Below are positions 62,200 to 64,000 of a DNA stretch of 64,000 nucleotides, in pieces. Source of the DNA: CAWKDC01 sp044445605 (lineage in GTDB: Bacteria; Pseudomonadota; Gammaproteobacteria; JABCZS01). Where the stretch lies: positions 15,660-79,659 of the forward strand of contig JBIOEA010000005.1 in NCBI GenBank assembly GCA_044445605.1, in the 5' to 3' direction. Under the pieces are notes generated by a model. It was given only the letters and a program-made list of their open reading frames with translations, searched no databases and had not been told where the DNA came from. Every line of letters starts with the position of its first letter. Positions within the stretch are counted from its first letter, which is position 1. The position numbers were made by a program, and so were the translations under genes.

Positions 62200-62934
62200 C
62201 TAATTGATTTTTTGTTGGATAGTCTTCTCTTTTGTTTTTGTCGTTCCTGAAATGTTATTTTCGTTAGGCAAGGGTAGGTAGGTAGGAAGAAAGAGGCTTG
62301 TGATATAGGAGGGGGGAATTAGACAGTTACGTGCGTTATTTGCAAGGGACTGACCCAATATTGCAGAACAAGCTCCGCCGAGCGTTAAGGTGAGATTGAT
62401 AGGTGAAAGGGTTGCTCCAGCTATAACATTATATCCAAGATATAGTGAGGCAGCTGCTGATGCAAGTTCAGCGCCATAGATTTGGTTAAGCTCACTTTTG
62501 TAAGCTTGCTTGAGATTTTTATAATGACTGATTAAAAAAGTTGGGTGTAAATGCCTCTCGGTGGGGCATATGTATGTAATATCTGGCCGAGCTGGGTGAG
62601 CGTATAGGTGGCCTGTATTAGCCAGAACATTTCCGCTCGCGTCCTTGCAAGCTTCAGTAAACGGCTTTGTAATGGCGCTGAAATGGATGTAGGAGTTGAT
62701 CTTATAACGATTAGGTCCTACTTCATAGATTGCATCAATTTTTAACAAATGATCGATCTCTTCGGGCTTGTACTGAGGGGAATCAATCACATCTTTTTGA
62801 TTATTCAGATCAATTAACAGCAAGTCTAATGACCGGATTGAGGTGTTTCTGTTTTTGTGATTAATGGTTAAAAAATTGCATACTCTGTGAAGAATAAGAA
62901 GGAGCCCCGCCGCAGGAATTATAGCTGGATACAT
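62200..62934 (-). CDS. Unknown membrane-associated protein
   Basis: A 244-residue protein, ATG at 62934 with GGAGG upstream. A hydrophobic N-terminus (AIIPAAGLLLILHRVCNFL) acts as anchor or uncleaved signal. A second apolar region lies at about 155-195 (LASAAASLYLGYNVIAGATL, LTLTLGGACSAILG). Four cysteines are scattered. The middle, with HLYAHPARPDITYICPTERH, is not a known motif to me. It lies alone on the minus strand in the repeat-rich island. Confidence 0.6.
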   Translation of the reverse strand: MYPAIIPAAGLLLILHRVCNFLTINHKNRNTSIRSLDLLLIDLNNQKDVIDSPQYKPEEIDHLLKIDAIYEVGPNRYKINSYIHFSAITKPFTEACKDASGNVLANTGHLYAHPARPDITYICPTERHLHPTFLISHYKNLKQAYKSELNQIYGAELASAAASLYLGYNVIAGATLSPINLTLTLGGACSAILGQSLANNARNCLIPPSYITSLFLPTYLPLPNENNISGTTKTKEKTIQQKIN

Positions 62935-63121
62935 TATCTGTCCTCCTATGGATTGATTGGCAGTCTTTATATCATGGTCGATTTAGAAATAGCAACCATG
63001 GAACGTGCTCTATCTTCCCAAACTTTACCAAAATATTGTGGGATCCCAGCAAATATTTCACGTTTAGTGAGGCCCCGTCTGTGGTACGGTCCGATAACCT
63101 AATTTATAGGATTTATAGGTT

Positions 63122-63234
63122 CCTATCCTGGAAGCTTTCCAAAACGGTGAATGAGGCAACGGTGGGCAGAGATAAATTTAGGCCCGTACTTGAGCCTGCC
63201 GATCCTTAGGAGGGTTGGCTTTTTCCGTTTTGTA
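63122..63234. repeat. Degenerate island repeat, copy C
   Basis: Aligns with copy A (60725-60850) through GAAGCTTTCCAAAACGG, GGGCAGAGATAAATT, GAGCCTGCCGATCCT and TTTTTCCGTTTTGTAA. The region 62935-63381 otherwise shows no convincing gene. Confidence 0.55.
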
Positions 63235-63381
63235 AGACGCCCCATGGTAGGGCGGGTGAGGAAATAATCGCTTGATTGACCGTTAATTACCATCTGGAAG
63301 GCCCTCTGGCAGGTGTTCGTTGTTCCTATCTTAATGATTTTCAAGCATACTTTCTATGAAGCGCATTAGCTAGCCCCGGCC

Positions 63382-63431
63382 AGCTTACCTTATGGTAAGT
63401 TACCTTCTAGTAACTTACCGGAAGGTAAGCT
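63382..63431. repeat. Nested palindrome at the edge of a truncated ATPase gene
   Basis: Two 22-base arms, AGCTTACCTTATGGTAAGTT... and ...AACTTACCGGAAGGTAAGCT, are inverted with two mismatches around a 6-base centre. Each arm is itself a hairpin, CTTACC-n4-GGTAAG. It ends exactly where the ATPase-like frame begins. It could be a recombination or transposition end. Confidence 0.7.
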
Positions 63432-63896
63432 ATAACACCAATCGAACTCATACCAGATAAGGACAGTGATCCTGCGACAAACATCATGGAATCGCTCAAG
63501 CTATTAGAATTCTTTTTACAAAAGAAGAAAATGAAAGCAGTTTTTTTTATTGATGAATTTCAAGAAATTGGGGTTCTGCCAGATAGCAGCGGAATTGAAG
63601 GGGCAATCCGGCATGTTGCGCAAGAAAGCGAAAGTCTCTGCTTTATCTTTTCTGGCAGCAATCGGCACATTCTCGCTACAATGTTTGATGATCAAGGAAG
63701 TCCATTGTATATGCTTTGTGACAGGATTAATGTAGAACGAATACATGAAAAAGATTATGTGAATTATCTGAATGATGTTTCTATGAAAACCTGGAAGAAA
63801 AAACTACCTAATGAAGTAATAAATGAAATATTTAATCTAACGGAATTTCACCCGTATTATATTAATGCATTAGGTGGTGCGTCAATAGTTCTGTAA
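63432..63896 (+). pseudogene. AAA ATPase fragment (missing Walker A region)
   Basis: From just after the palindrome the frame reads ITPIELIPDKDSD and then, from an ATG at 63486, ESLKLLEFFLQKKKMKAVFF. Walker B is IDEFQEIG, followed by a sensor-like FIFSGSNRHILATMF and ILNLTEFHPYY-like end. This is the middle of a STAND/archaeal-type AAA ATPase. The N-terminal P-loop is missing and the C-terminal half ends early. The frame has a plausible 136-residue product, but it cannot bind ATP normally. Confidence 0.7.
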
Positions 63897-63966
63897 ATTG
63901 AAATTGGTCAGCAAAGTGGCAGACCATCTTCTACTCTTTTTATTAGCAGATAAAAGGAGACAGGCA

Positions 63967-64000
63967 ATGGTACTACCACCAAAAGATCGTAGCTTATTAG
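63967..64000 (+). CDS. Start of a gene cut by the window end
   Basis: An ATG at 63967 has AAAGGAG seven bases upstream and opens MVLPPKDRSLL to the edge. Only eleven codons are visible, so identity cannot be judged. The ribosome site makes a real start likely. Confidence 0.5.
   Translation, partial: MVLPPKDRSLL

Noticed and set aside
62887..63102. Plus-strand 71-codon frame
   Set aside because: Overlaps the start of the minus-strand gene with a strong ribosome site; no protein-like pattern.
63123..63344. Minus-strand 73-codon frame
   Set aside because: Made largely of the degenerate repeat copy C; basic, no recognisable domain.
1..64000. tRNA or rRNA genes
   Set aside because: No cloverleaf with a convincing GTTCGA-type arm or rRNA-like block was noticed by eye; a covariance search was not possible.

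Overview
The window looks like a chromosomal segment of a gammaproteobacterium, probably from Legionellales or a related host-associated lineage. This is inferred from gene content: lptD-surA next to divergent amgK-murU-djlA, a type II secretion (T2SS) gspC-M run, an aa3-type cytochrome oxidase cluster, groESL with a heat-shock promoter, and many unrecognised medium-to-large proteins including an ankyrin-type protein. No tRNA, rRNA or CRISPR array was seen. The assignment is from protein patterns only.

Layout. 1-1254: start of a leftward kdp potassium-ATPase operon (a small membrane ORF, a kdpF with an apparent one-base frameshift, and 5' kdpA cut by the window edge). 1321-4798: leftward four-gene operon resembling part of the UDP-L-Ara4N lipid A pathway (SMR protein, ArnB, ArnC, stand-alone ArnA dehydrogenase). 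4930-5481: HTH fused to a HipA N-terminal domain, with no kinase beside it. 5594-8792: rpe, then djlA, murU and amgK (cell-wall recycling), divergent from lptD-surA (8872-12640). 12641-20904: accessory block between surA and rsmA, holding unknown genes, a vapC remnant, a foldback element with long inverted repeats and TA flanks, a 1295-residue repeat protein, a glycerol facilitator and a vapBC module. 20905-26063: rsmA and apaG (divergent) and the cytochrome c oxidase operon. 26174-28574: DUF1289 protein and an OmpR/EnvZ-type two-component system. 28701-32536: unknown genes, a candidate small RNA, and a hipA-hipB module. 32648-37579: adaptor, RND pump and dsbB operon. 37587-38474: hslO.

38604-47461: T2SS operon gspC-D-E-F-G-I-J-K-L-M, without gspH. 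It is followed by a thioesterase, an outer-membrane barrel protein and two exported proteins that may belong to the secretion output. 50755-56372: metK, a DUF4143 ATPase, groES-groEL and a DUF1460-type exported protein. 56374-64000: accessory region with an ankyrin-type protein, two unknown genes bracketed by 52-bp direct repeats, two membrane-associated unknowns, several dispersed repeats, a nested palindrome and a broken AAA ATPase.

Functionally, most core genes concern the envelope: LPS transport and outer-membrane protein folding (LptD, SurA), peptidoglycan recycling (AmgK, MurU), possible lipid A charge modification, disulfide formation, efflux and protein export. The accessory blocks hold toxin-antitoxin modules, repeats and unknown proteins. 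Computed similarity searches were not possible; functions are read from motifs and gene order.
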